A DNA stretch of 13,542 nt, from assembly GCA_900556395.1 (NCBI GenBank), contig USOQ01000067.1, forward strand, positions 1 through 13,542, written 5' to 3'. Source of the DNA: Candidatus Segatella caccae. Its GTDB lineage: Bacteria > Bacteroidota > Bacteroidia > Bacteroidales > Bacteroidaceae. How positions within the stretch are numbered: the first letter of the stretch is position 1; each line of letters opens with the position of its first letter. A program made the translations under genes and the position numbers. Under the pieces are notes generated by a model that was not told the origin of the DNA, searched no databases, and worked only from the letters and a program-made list of their open reading frames with translations. Of this stretch, positions 6,467 to 13,063 are shown in pieces.

Positions 6467-7300
6467 ATGAAAAGGAAAATAGTATATATCATCATGCTCA
6501 TGGCCTGCTACGCATCTGTACACGCACAGCAGGTACACCTCGGTCCGCTCCATAGTGCCGATGCACCGAGAGCCGACTGGCTGCTGCCTGGCGATACCAT
6601 TTTTCAGGCAGACCAACCACTTGTCTATAAAGGAAAACCTGTAAAGAATACGCAATACTCAGTAGCCTCGTCAAGCAAAACAGCATTAGCTCCACTACAG
6701 GATACAACGAGTCGCTCTGTATATGCAGGCGACAGCAGTTTTAGATACAACCCTGTGAGTTTGCTTCCCTTTAGTACCTATGGCTATGGGCTACACCGTG
6801 GTCTGAACGTATCGCTCGACCTATCTGCCTTTGCCACCTTTGGCAAGAACCTGCCTCACAAGGGCGGTTTCTCGCAGAACATCAACGCGACCTATCTGGC
6901 TCCGCTCACCAAGGACGGCAAGTTGTGGATAGCAGGAGGAGGATATTTCAACAATACCTTCTGGGGTAGCGACAGTTATCGTGATGTAGGACTCTACGCC
7001 TTATTGGGCTATCGCTTCAATGAACATTGGGAAGCTTATGTGTACGGACAGTTGAGCATTAACAACAACTACAATCGCTATATGAGTTATCCCTATTATG
7101 GTTGGTATGGATGGCCTACGATGGGCGTGATGCCGTTGGGCTATGGCATGGGTGCTGCAGGCGCCAATGTACTGGGAGCAGGAGTGAAATACAATGTCAA
7201 CAAGAATTTCTCGATAGGACTGAATGTAGAAGGCATCTGGTACAACAATAAGACTCCAGTCTACTTCGACCAATACAATTATCCCGGCAGGACTGATTAA
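6467..7300 (+). CDS. Exported outer-membrane beta-barrel-like protein, function unknown
   Basis: I do not recognise a named family. The 277 residues begin with a signal peptide (KRK followed by a hydrophobic run, cleavage probably after VHA, residue 20). Residues 21-85 look like a flexible, Ser/Thr/Gln-rich linker. From about 85 the sequence alternates polar and aromatic residues in strand-like runs (GLNVSLDLSAFATFG, LWIAGGGYF, EAYVYGQLSI, NFSIGLNVEGIWYNN), as in small barrels of Bacteroidetes outer membranes. A glycine/tyrosine-rich stretch, YPYYGWYGWPTMGVMPLGYG, lies near residues 208-227 and may form a long loop. The gene is monocistronic: a divergent cyclophilin gene lies upstream and a terminator downstream. 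It could also be a surface adhesin-like protein. Confidence 0.8.
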   Translation: MKRKIVYIIMLMACYASVHAQQVHLGPLHSADAPRADWLLPGDTIFQADQPLVYKGKPVKNTQYSVASSSKTALAPLQDTTSRSVYAGDSSFRYNPVSLLPFSTYGYGLHRGLNVSLDLSAFATFGKNLPHKGGFSQNINATYLAPLTKDGKLWIAGGGYFNNTFWGSDSYRDVGLYALLGYRFNEHWEAYVYGQLSINNNYNRYMSYPYYGWYGWPTMGVMPLGYGMGAAGANVLGAGVKYNVNKNFSIGLNVEGIWYNNKTPVYFDQYNYPGRTD

Positions 7301-7345
7301 GGTTGGATGCTTATCGCATCAAGTCAAATCGTGAACGTCCGTATT

Positions 7346-7366
7346 AAATGAGGAAGTTAAGGAGTT
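7346..7366 (+). repeat. Short tandem AGTTAAGG-type repeat
   Basis: AGTTAAGG is followed directly by AGTTAAGA just ahead of the terminator. The same AGTTAA core appears in the inverted repeat at 10127-10261. Confidence 0.4.
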
Positions 7367-7372
7367 AAGACA

Positions 7373-7414
7373 GAAAAAGGGGCAACAGTTTCAGTTGCCC
7401 CTTATTCTTTTTAT
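7373..7414. terminator. Bidirectional intrinsic terminator
   Basis: GGGGCAAC (7379-7386) and GTTGCCCC (7394-7401) form a perfect 8-bp stem with a 7-nt loop. An A tract precedes it and a T-rich tract follows, so it can end the plus-strand outer-membrane protein gene as well as the minus-strand wecB-like gene. Confidence 0.85.
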
Positions 7415-7492
7415 GCATTAATTCTGTTGTTGCCTTATCCATAACAATGCCCTCCTAAGGACATGGAATGGCTGCGGCTGACCAGAAAAGCA

Positions 7493-8584
7493 TTATTCAT
7501 TGACCAGTATCTGAACGATGCGCTCGGCCGAGCGTCCGTCCCATCTATCAGGAATACCCGCTTTCTTCCATTCACCTTTCAGTAAGAGGTTCATCATCTG
7601 CGTTAGCTTGTCAGCATCCTCTCCCACCAAGACATTGGTACCCACTTTCACAGTCTCAATGTGCTCGGTATAGCTGTTGAGCGTGATGCAAGGCACTCCA
7701 TTGAAGGTGGCTTCCTCTGCCACATTGCCCGAATCGGTAACGATACCTTTGGCATGGGCAGTGAGATAGCTAAAGTCGAGGTAGCTCAGAGCATCTATCA
7801 GCATGACGCCTTCAAGATTCATGACCTCTACCCCCTGACGCGCCTTGCCACGGAGCGGAGCCACCACAGGAACGCTAACCTTGCTGGCACTGGAAGCTAC
7901 TGCAGAAACGAGACTCTGCAACTCGTCGGTATTGTTGATGATAGCCTTACGGTTGAGCGTCAGAACGATGTATTCACCTTCCTTGAGCTGATAGTTGTCC
8001 ATCAACTGCGGGCGCTTCATGCGCTGCTGCAAGAATCGGATGTTGTCGATAAGCACATTGCCCACCATGTACACTTTGGAGAGTTCGGCTCCCTCCTTGT
8101 TGGCGATGCTATTGTTGGAAATGCCTGCAGTAAAGAGGATGTCAGACAATCCGTCTATCACCAAACGATTGATTTCCTTAGGCATGGTGATATCGAAGCT
8201 ACGCGTTCCTGCAGCGATATGCGCCAATAGGATGCCCTGTTTCTTTGTGACGATGGCGGCAGCCATGGTAGAGGCAAGGTCATCGACCACAATAACAGCA
8301 TCGGTAGGGTTTTGTTGCAGATAGAGTTCAAACTTCGACATGACCTGCCCTGTCAGTTCATTGAGATTCTCACATTCTACCCCTAAGAACACATCGGGAC
8401 GTGCTATCTCTAAATCGTCGAAGAGAGAACCCTCAAGCGTAGGATCGTCCTCACAGCCAGCATACACCAACTTGTAGTCAATCTCCCTACCGCTCTTTTT
8501 CGCATTCACAATAGTTCTGATGACTGGTGCCACCTTGATAAAGTTGGGGCGTGCACCAGCCACGATACAGATGTTTTTATTCAT
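7493..8584 (-). CDS. UDP-GlcNAc 2-epimerase (WecB)-like protein with altered catalytic residues
   Basis: The 363 residues have the two-domain GT-B-like WecB fold signature: ICIVAGARPNFIKVAP (5-20), HIAAGTRSFDITMPKEINR (122-140), VGNVLIDN (174-181) and TDSGNVAEEA (283-292). Canonical WecB interconverts UDP-GlcNAc and UDP-ManNAc for surface glycans. The residues reported as catalytic in E. coli WecB (Asp95, Glu117, Glu131, His213) correspond here, by eye, to D102, A124 (HIAAG for HVEAG), E137 and N211 (LTLNRKA for THRREN). The nucleotide-end motif RDTTERPE reads NSYTEHIE. It may therefore have a different substrate or no epimerase activity. The start is ATG 8584, 40 nt behind the SPFH gene; the longer frame to 8653 would overlap that gene. 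No glycan genes adjoin it. Confidence 0.85.
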   Translation of the reverse strand: MNKNICIVAGARPNFIKVAPVIRTIVNAKKSGREIDYKLVYAGCEDDPTLEGSLFDDLEIARPDVFLGVECENLNELTGQVMSKFELYLQQNPTDAVIVVDDLASTMAAAIVTKKQGILLAHIAAGTRSFDITMPKEINRLVIDGLSDILFTAGISNNSIANKEGAELSKVYMVGNVLIDNIRFLQQRMKRPQLMDNYQLKEGEYIVLTLNRKAIINNTDELQSLVSAVASSASKVSVPVVAPLRGKARQGVEVMNLEGVMLIDALSYLDFSYLTAHAKGIVTDSGNVAEEATFNGVPCITLNSYTEHIETVKVGTNVLVGEDADKLTQMMNLLLKGEWKKAGIPDRWDGRSAERIVQILVNE

Positions 8585-8606
8585 TACTATTTTTTTTCTA
8601 TTTATC

Positions 8607-8618
8607 GCAAATATTTGC
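8607..8618. other. 12-bp palindrome in the spacer before the wecB-like gene
   Basis: GCAAATATTTGC is a perfect palindrome in the 40-nt gap between the SPFH and wecB-like genes. It may be a chance AT-rich palindrome or a small operator; nothing else supports a role. Confidence 0.25.
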
Positions 8619-8624
8619 CTGTGA

Positions 8625-9572
8625 TTATCCTTTGAAAAGATCTTTGATTCCACCGATAGAGCCCATCAAGTTGGTTGCTTCATAAGGCAGATAAACCACC
8701 TTGTTGTCCTTACCCTGAGCCACCTCTTGCATCATGGCGATGTATTTCTGCGCCAAGAGATAGTTGGCAGGATTAGTAGACTGCCCTACAGCATCCGTAA
8801 TCTTCTGGATAGCGATGGCTTCGGCCTCTGCTTTGCGGATGCGAGCAGTAGCCTCACCTTCAGCTCTAAGGATGGCCTGCTGCTTAGCAGCTTCGGCCTT
8901 ATTGACGATGGCAGCCTTTTCACCTTCAGAGAGCAGACGTTGCTTTTCCTTCTCACCCTCTGAAGAGAGGATGGTGGCACGCTTGTTGCGCTCTGCTTGC
9001 ATCTGCTTCTCCATGGCTCTGAGCACGCTCTCAGGAGGTGTGATATCTTGCAACTCAACACGATTTACCTTGATACCCCATTTATTAGTAGCATCATCGA
9101 GCACAGAGCGAAGTTTGGTATTGATCGTATCACGCGAAGTGAGAGTCTGGTCGAGCTCCATCTCACCGATGATGTTACGCAGTGTGGTCTGTGTCAGTTT
9201 CTCTATAGCGTTGGGCAAGTTGTTGATTTCGTACACACTCTTGAAGGGGTCTACTATCTGGAAGTACAACAGAGCATTGATCTGCATCTGGATATTATCT
9301 TTTGTGATCACGTTCTGTCGGTCGAAATCGTACACCTGTTCACGCAGGTCGATAGTGTTGGTGTACATATATCTTCCATTGCGCATAGCCACAATCTCCT
9401 TGGCACGGTCGATAAATGGTATAATGATGTTGATACCAGGTCTGAGGGTTGCATAGTAACGTCCCAGACGCTCTATAATCTTTGTCTCACTCTGAGGAAT
9501 GATAACAATCGTTTTCTTTACGAAAATAAGGGCCAGCACAACGATGGCTGCCAAAACATAAATTCCAATCAT
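8625..9572 (-). CDS. SPFH/band 7 membrane protein (stomatin/QmcA-like)
   Basis: A membrane-anchored SPFH protein of 315 residues, probably forming large oligomers in membrane microdomains. Residues 3-18 form the single N-terminal membrane segment. IIPQSETKIIERLGRYYATLRPGINIIIPFID (24-55) begins the band 7 domain, and LRNIIGEMELDQTLTSRDTIN is typical of its middle part. Residues about 190-265 are a charged Ala/Glu/Lys-rich coiled coil (ERNKRATILSSEGEKEKQ onward), and the C-terminus is hydrophobic and Gly-rich. The NfeD-like gene lies 39 nt upstream. NfeD and SPFH genes are paired across bacteria, and the NfeD OB-fold domain is known to interact with SPFH partners. Function remains at the level of membrane organisation or quality control. 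Confidence 0.92.
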   Translation of the reverse strand: MIGIYVLAAIVVLALIFVKKTIVIIPQSETKIIERLGRYYATLRPGINIIIPFIDRAKEIVAMRNGRYMYTNTIDLREQVYDFDRQNVITKDNIQMQINALLYFQIVDPFKSVYEINNLPNAIEKLTQTTLRNIIGEMELDQTLTSRDTINTKLRSVLDDATNKWGIKVNRVELQDITPPESVLRAMEKQMQAERNKRATILSSEGEKEKQRLLSEGEKAAIVNKAEAAKQQAILRAEGEATARIRKAEAEAIAIQKITDAVGQSTNPANYLLAQKYIAMMQEVAQGKDNKVVYLPYEATNLMGSIGGIKDLFKG

Positions 9573-9611
9573 AATCGTAGTATTATAGGGTTATTACTCT
9601 GTTATTAAGGG

Positions 9612-10070
9612 TTATTTCACAATTTCTTCCACTTTCAGGATGATAGACTCTCTGCCCACAACCTTCACCTTAGCACCTTCAGCAATGTCTTCCATTGCCG
9701 ATGGAGATTCAGCCTTCCAGTCGTCGCCATCGAGCTTTACGCGGCCATAGCCACCTTTTACTATACACAGGCTTACCTCTCCCACCTGTCCTAAAAGGGC
9801 ATCAGCATTGCTCTGCCTGTCATCGGCGCCATGCTTGATGAGATGTACTAAGTGAGGACGTATCAGCCAGATGCACAACATCGAGCTCACTGCCCACACC
9901 ACAACCTGTACCCAAAAGGGCAGACCAGCCACCGCCATGAGGATGCTAACGATAGCACCAATGGCAAAACACGTAACATAGAAATCGCCAGAAGACAACT
10001 CCATGATGAGGCACAGGAAGGTTATCACCATCCAGAATAGCCATAGGTTTTGTGAGATGTAATCAATCAT
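9612..10070 (-). CDS. NfeD-like membrane protein
   Basis: A short NfeD (NfeD1b/YbbK type) of 152 residues, partner of the SPFH protein encoded next. Three membrane segments are visible at about 9-24, 28-48 and 51-71. A polar linker (72-91) leads to a small OB-fold domain (92-152) containing GQVGEVSLCIVKGGYGRVKLDG (94-115), the WKAES strand and the closing EGAKVKVVGRESIILKVEE. There is no N-terminal ClpP-like protease domain, which separates it from the long NfeD class. The start is ATG 10070. With the SPFH gene 39 nt behind it and the wecB-like gene after that, it probably heads a three-gene transcript. No clear promoter was found in the repeat-filled region upstream. Confidence 0.88.
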   Translation of the reverse strand: MIDYISQNLWLFWMVITFLCLIMELSSGDFYVTCFAIGAIVSILMAVAGLPFWVQVVVWAVSSMLCIWLIRPHLVHLIKHGADDRQSNADALLGQVGEVSLCIVKGGYGRVKLDGDDWKAESPSAMEDIAEGAKVKVVGRESIILKVEEIVK

Positions 10071-10126
10071 ATTATTGAATTTTTAGTTAGTTGTGCTATT
10101 ATTAATGACTGAAGCTTCGTATGTAC

Positions 10127-10261
10127 GGAAGTTATAGTAGTTAAAGAAGTTATCACTCCCTTCGGTCGTTAGAAGATATAGCCAACAGTCTTTTTGTTGT
10201 ATATTTAGCTGTAAAGAATATAGCTTTAACTTCTCTAACTTCTTTAAATTCATTAACTTCC
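10127..10261. repeat. 26-bp inverted repeat with AAGTTA motifs
   Basis: The left arm (10127-10152) reads GGAAGTTA, six variable bases, TTAAAGAAGTTA. The right arm (10236-10261) is its reverse complement with only the six central bases different. The arms are separated by 83 nt, and further AGAAGTTA-like copies lie nearby. The intergenic stretch 10071-10364 that contains it has no credible gene; a 60-codon minus-strand frame here is explained by the repeat. Confidence 0.75.
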
Positions 10262-10364
10262 CCATTTGCGAAAGTTGAGTTAATGGTTTGCCTCATCTTG
10301 GAAGAGAAGTTTCTGTTGTACCAGTAGCGTTTGAGTCACAAAGACTGGGATATTAAGAACACTT

Positions 10365-11189
10365 CTATTTCTTCTTCGCCTGCTGATAATACTTCATAGC
10401 AGTAGGCATTTCCTTTTGCAGAGCAGCAATGCGTTTCGCATCCGATGGGTGATCGCTGAAAATGTCATTCTGGTTGCCACCGCTTCCCTGCGACATACGC
10501 TTCCAGAAAGGAATGGCCTGCTGAGGGTCGTAGCCAGCCATGGCAGCGAAGATGAGTCCCATGTAGTCGGCCTCAGTCTCATTGTCACGCGAATACTTCA
10601 GGTTGCGAAACGAGAAATATTGTCCTGCCATAGCGCTTGCTAAATCGCCCACACCACTGCCTACAGTCTGGTTGAGCACATTGCCCAGGATGTTGGTACC
10701 TACCTGTTGGTTTTGCTGCTTGGTAAGCTGCTCGGCACTGTGCTTTGCCACAGCATGAGCAATTTCATGTCCCAAGACGATGGCAAGAGCCGTCTCATTC
10801 TGGGTATAGGGCAACAGACCCTCATAAACCACAATCTTGCCACCAGGCATACAGAAAGCATTGGCACTCTTGTCTTGCACCAGGTTAAACTCCCAGGCAT
10901 AGTATTTCAAGTCGTTGGTAAACCCATTTTGCTTCAAGTAACTCTCCACTGCAGTAGCCAATTTTTTACCCACTCTTTGCACCATGGCCGTATGCTGAGC
11001 ATTGGTCGACTTCTTGACAGTCGCCATATACTTGGTATATTCTTGGTTGGAGAGGCTGAGCACTTGCTCGTCTGACACCGAGATACGGTGTGTACGCCCC
11101 GTAAGGGGCACGGTCTGTGTGGTTCCACATGATGTCATCATCATCACAACCACCATGGCTCCAAGAGCCATTCTTTTAATACTTTTCAA
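10365..11189 (-). CDS. M48 family metalloprotease, lipoprotein
   Basis: A zinc metalloprotease of the M48 family (LoiP/BepA-like catalytic domain without TPR repeats), probably acting on misfolded envelope proteins. Residues 1-21 form a lipoprotein signal ending MMMTSC, with the lipidated Cys21. HEIAH (141-145) supplies two zinc ligands and the catalytic Glu, and RDNETEADYMG (201-211) supplies the third ligand. ANAFCMPGGKIVVYEGLL (109-126) is the usual strand before the active site, and SDHPSDAKRI (245-254) the usual C-terminal motif. The start is taken at TTG 11189, because it gives a signal peptide with positive charges (KSIKR); ATG 11171 is the alternative. The promoter at 11223-11254 excludes any start further upstream. 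It is transcribed alone. Confidence 0.9.
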   Translation of the reverse strand: MKSIKRMALGAMVVVMMMTSCGTTQTVPLTGRTHRISVSDEQVLSLSNQEYTKYMATVKKSTNAQHTAMVQRVGKKLATAVESYLKQNGFTNDLKYYAWEFNLVQDKSANAFCMPGGKIVVYEGLLPYTQNETALAIVLGHEIAHAVAKHSAEQLTKQQNQQVGTNILGNVLNQTVGSGVGDLASAMAGQYFSFRNLKYSRDNETEADYMGLIFAAMAGYDPQQAIPFWKRMSQGSGGNQNDIFSDHPSDAKRIAALQKEMPTAMKYYQQAKKK

Positions 11190-11222
11190 AATCTCCCTTT
11201 TTTGAGTTATTTGTTCATACTG

Positions 11223-11254
11223 CAAAAATAGTATTTATCCGGCAAACAACCAAA
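11223..11254 (-). promoter_or_regulatory. Bacteroidetes-type promoter of the M48 protease gene
   Basis: On the minus strand TTTG (11251-11254), 20 nt, then TATTTTTG (11223-11230) match the consensus exactly. A start near 11216 leaves a leader of under 30 nt before TTG 11189. Confidence 0.65.
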
Positions 11255-11313
11255 CAAATAATGTTATTTCTTAGCAAATTTTCTATATCTGCAGCAGATA
11301 TTGCCCACAATAA

Positions 11314-11451
11314 CAGATAAGTATAAAGGATAAGTTCTCAGGCATTCCTACCTATTTTGTTGTAAATAAGGAAGGAAAGATAACCTATCAGAAGACAAGC
11401 TTTCCTGGAGTGGAAACGTTAAGGGAGCAACTGGTATCTGTCATGCGTTAA
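11314..11451 (+). pseudogene. Remnant of a thioredoxin-fold (TlpA-like) protein, C-terminal end
   Basis: From 11341 the plus strand encodes GIPTYFVVNKEGKITYQ and continues to FPGVETLREQLVSVMR before the stop at 11449-11451. GIPTYFVVNKEGKI is the cis-proline strand and hairpin of TlpA/ResA-type thioredoxin-fold proteins. A stop lies in frame just upstream of 11314. In a neighbouring frame ITDKYKG precedes the same place, suggesting that a frameshift broke the gene. No CXXC active-site part or start codon is found, so this is only the last 40 or so codons of a lost gene. Confidence 0.65.
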
Positions 11452-11483
11452 CATTCGGTTCTGAACTGTTGAGATACCGTTTA

Positions 11484-11525
11484 TGTATGGTTGAAATTGC
11501 CCTTTCTGGCAGTTTCAACCATACA
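11484..11525. terminator. Strong hairpin between converging sequences
   Basis: TGTATGGTTGAAA (11484-11496) pairs perfectly with TTTCAACCATACA (11513-11525). A further TTGCC/GGCAG helix, with one G-U pair, closes a 6-nt loop, for about 18 pairs in all. It lies 7 nt after the stop of the minus-strand gene at 11533 and after the plus-strand remnant. Neither side has a clear T tract, so it may be a terminator or an RNA-stabilising stem. Confidence 0.5.
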
Positions 11526-11532
11526 GATCGAA

Positions 11533-11856
11533 TTATTTAACAGGTACAAAACAACTAACGTCGCCCCACTGATTTTTCATAACGAGCGTATCCTTGCGAA
11601 ATGAGATGTGTTGTACGATAGTGTTCCCCCAATAGTATAGGGACATACTATCACCTGCAAACTGATAAGGTATTGCCACAATAGGATATTCATCTACATA
11701 ATACAAACTATCCTTATCAATTTTTAACACAGTAACCTCATCACCACTTGGTGCCCAAAAACCAAATAATCGGGATTGAAGACTCTGTTGAGGCGAAGAG
11801 GCCATGCAAAGCAGCATAATAAAAGCTACTATTGAAATAAAACATATTTTTTTCAT
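11533..11856 (-). CDS. Small secreted protein, lipocalin-like in appearance, function unknown
   Basis: A 107-residue protein with an N-terminal signal (residues 1-20, KK then a hydrophobic run ending LLCMASS). The mature part reads as beta strands: LFGFWAPSGDEVTVLKIDKDSLYYV, IPYQFAGDSMSLYYW and ISFRKDTLVMKN. A GxW near the start, followed by repeated 'KDSLYY'/'KDTLVM' strands, recalls small lipocalin-like proteins of Bacteroidetes, but I cannot name a family. The start was chosen at ATG 11856, because the signal peptide begins there. An upstream in-frame ATG at 11883 overlaps the end of the preceding membrane-protein gene by 11 nt, which suggests translational coupling if it is used. Confidence 0.6.
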   Translation of the reverse strand: MKKICFISIVAFIMLLCMASSPQQSLQSRLFGFWAPSGDEVTVLKIDKDSLYYVDEYPIVAIPYQFAGDSMSLYYWGNTIVQHISFRKDTLVMKNQWGDVSCFVPVK

Positions 11857-11872
11857 ATTTTCTGTTCCTGCT

Positions 11873-12412
11873 TTAGTTTTCATTCCACCACATAATGCTG
11901 ATTATACCTGCACAAACTGCGCCGAAGAAAAATATAGAAGAAATAACATGCCAAACGGCATTATTCTTATGACTTTCAAATTTATGGAAATAGCCTATAT
12001 ATTCCTCATTTTTTTGACCCAAGAAGTGGGTAAACAGTAAAGAGAGACCACAAGTGATTATAAGAAAAATAAGGAAATGGGAATTCTGAATAGGAAGTAT
12101 TCTAAGTTTCTTGAAAACTGACAGAATAAGCATTTCATAAGGAACAAACATAAAAGCTAATGTTCCTTCTGCACGCGCAATACCTATTCCTATATTTATA
12201 TCATAAAAAACAACTTCCAGCGTTTTATACACATTTTTTATATAGTGCTCTAACGTTGGATTATTTTCCTGAATATAGCCAAACGGATTCCAAAAATATA
12301 GCCATTTGCATACACGATTGATAAAAGGTCCAAGTATTCGCATCGGGATGCGATAACTCCATCTTTCTGCACAATATAGAGAATATAATAGTCTTATTAC
12401 AAATAGTTTCAT
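11873..12412 (-). CDS. Membrane protein of unknown function next to an immunity gene
   Basis: A 179-residue protein, not recognised. Residues 1-50 are basic and aromatic (RLLYSLYCAERWSYR, WLYFWNPFGY) and probably lie at the membrane face. Hydrophobic segments at about 84-101, 111-130 and 153-175 suggest three membrane spans, and KNEEYIGYFHKFESHKNN forms the loop between the last two. The gene is AT-rich, like the whole right part of the window. It follows the Imm40-like gene and its glycine-zipper remnant on the same strand and precedes the small secreted protein with only 16 nt between chosen starts and stops. It might be a second immunity or toxin-related membrane protein, but only the position suggests this. 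Confidence 0.6.
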   Translation of the reverse strand: MKLFVIRLLYSLYCAERWSYRIPMRILGPFINRVCKWLYFWNPFGYIQENNPTLEHYIKNVYKTLEVVFYDINIGIGIARAEGTLAFMFVPYEMLILSVFKKLRILPIQNSHFLIFLIITCGLSLLFTHFLGQKNEEYIGYFHKFESHKNNAVWHVISSIFFFGAVCAGIISIMWWNEN

Positions 12413-12470
12413 ATCTAATAAACGTAATCTTATAAATATTATTTAAAGAACTTGTGTGCAAAAAAGTCAA

Positions 12471-12611
12471 AAATAGATCAGAGAGCAATTCTCCTAATTC
12501 TCCTCCATAGTAATCACCAGCAATTCCGCCAGCAATTCCAAGAGGAACAGAACCTGCGCCAGAACCAGCTAATCCACCAAGAGCTGCACCGCCTATTAGG
12601 CCAGTATTCGA
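12471..12611 (-). pseudogene. Glycine-zipper remnant directly behind the Imm40-like gene
   Basis: In the same frame as the Imm40-like gene, directly after its TAA, 47 codons read SNTGLIGGAALGGLAGSGAG, then SVPLGIAGGIAGDYYGGELG and ELLSDLF. This is a clear glycine-zipper helix pair ending in an acidic, amphipathic tail. It has no start codon of its own. The frame stays open to 12261 but loses any protein-like character and runs through the next gene. Such Gly-rich segments occur in pre-toxin or membrane-inserting parts of polymorphic toxins, so it is probably the leftover of a toxin gene. Gly-rich phage or lipoprotein segments are the alternative. Confidence 0.55.
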
Positions 12612-12965
12612 TTATTCTAATTGGTCTTCTAGGACAAAGGAAAATAAAGGCCTATCACAAGAATGATTTTTAAAAGTCCTTATGTAAGATTCAGATTTAT
12701 TACAACTATTTTGCACGTAATCATAAAATGACTCATTTGGAGTCCTATCATAATACCAATTATCATCTGAGTTCTCTATAGTAGAATTATTCATACTATA
12801 TACATCACCACCTAAGATTGGAATCACTAAAAATTTGCATATTTGCACTATTTTAAGCGCTTCTTGGTATGGAAAAGCATAGCCTTCAATACCTAAATTT
12901 TTCAAGGAATAATATTCGGAAATATCATTATCTTGAATAATTGAAATTATATCATTCGGTTTCAT
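12612..12965 (-). CDS. Imm40-like immunity protein
   Basis: A 117-residue, mostly acidic cytoplasmic protein. AFPYQEALKIVQICKFLVIPILGGDVY (residues 30-56), then DDNWYYDR (67-74) and FYDYVQNSCNKSESYI (80-95), match the pattern I know for immunity protein 40 of polymorphic toxin systems (EAL helix, PILGGDVY, DNWY, and a W/F..Y..S...A/S..YI helix). Such proteins bind and neutralise the toxic C-terminal domain of a contact-dependent or type VI/IX effector. No intact toxin gene adjoins it: upstream lie broken frames, and downstream is a glycine-zipper remnant in frame. It thus looks like an orphan immunity gene, possibly retained against toxins of neighbouring strains. A -7 promoter element lies at 13025-13032. 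The family call rests on recalled motifs. Confidence 0.7.
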   Translation of the reverse strand: MKPNDIISIIQDNDISEYYSLKNLGIEGYAFPYQEALKIVQICKFLVIPILGGDVYSMNNSTIENSDDNWYYDRTPNESFYDYVQNSCNKSESYIRTFKNHSCDRPLFSFVLEDQLE

Positions 12966-13024
12966 TTTATGAGTCCAAATAATCTATGATTAATATATTG
13001 ACAGAATAATCCGCTAAGACGGTA

Positions 13025-13032
13025 CAAAAGTA
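13025..13032 (-). promoter_or_regulatory. Promoter -7 element of the Imm40-like gene
   Basis: TACTTTTG on the minus strand matches TAnnTTTG and would give the Imm40-like gene its own transcript, with a leader of about 50 nt. No TTTG is seen at the usual -33 distance. Confidence 0.45.
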
Positions 13033-13063
13033 AATAAAAAGAATGAGAAACGATAAGAAATGA

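Noticed and set aside
8764..9608. Long plus-strand frames of 230 and 203 codons
   Set aside because: They are antisense to the SPFH gene, whose motifs are clear; their length comes from codon bias of the coding strand.
10083..10265. 60-codon minus-strand frame between the M48 protease and nfeD genes
   Set aside because: Its KLMNLKKLEKLKL-like start is a by-product of the AAGTTA-type repeat array; no promoter or conserved motif.
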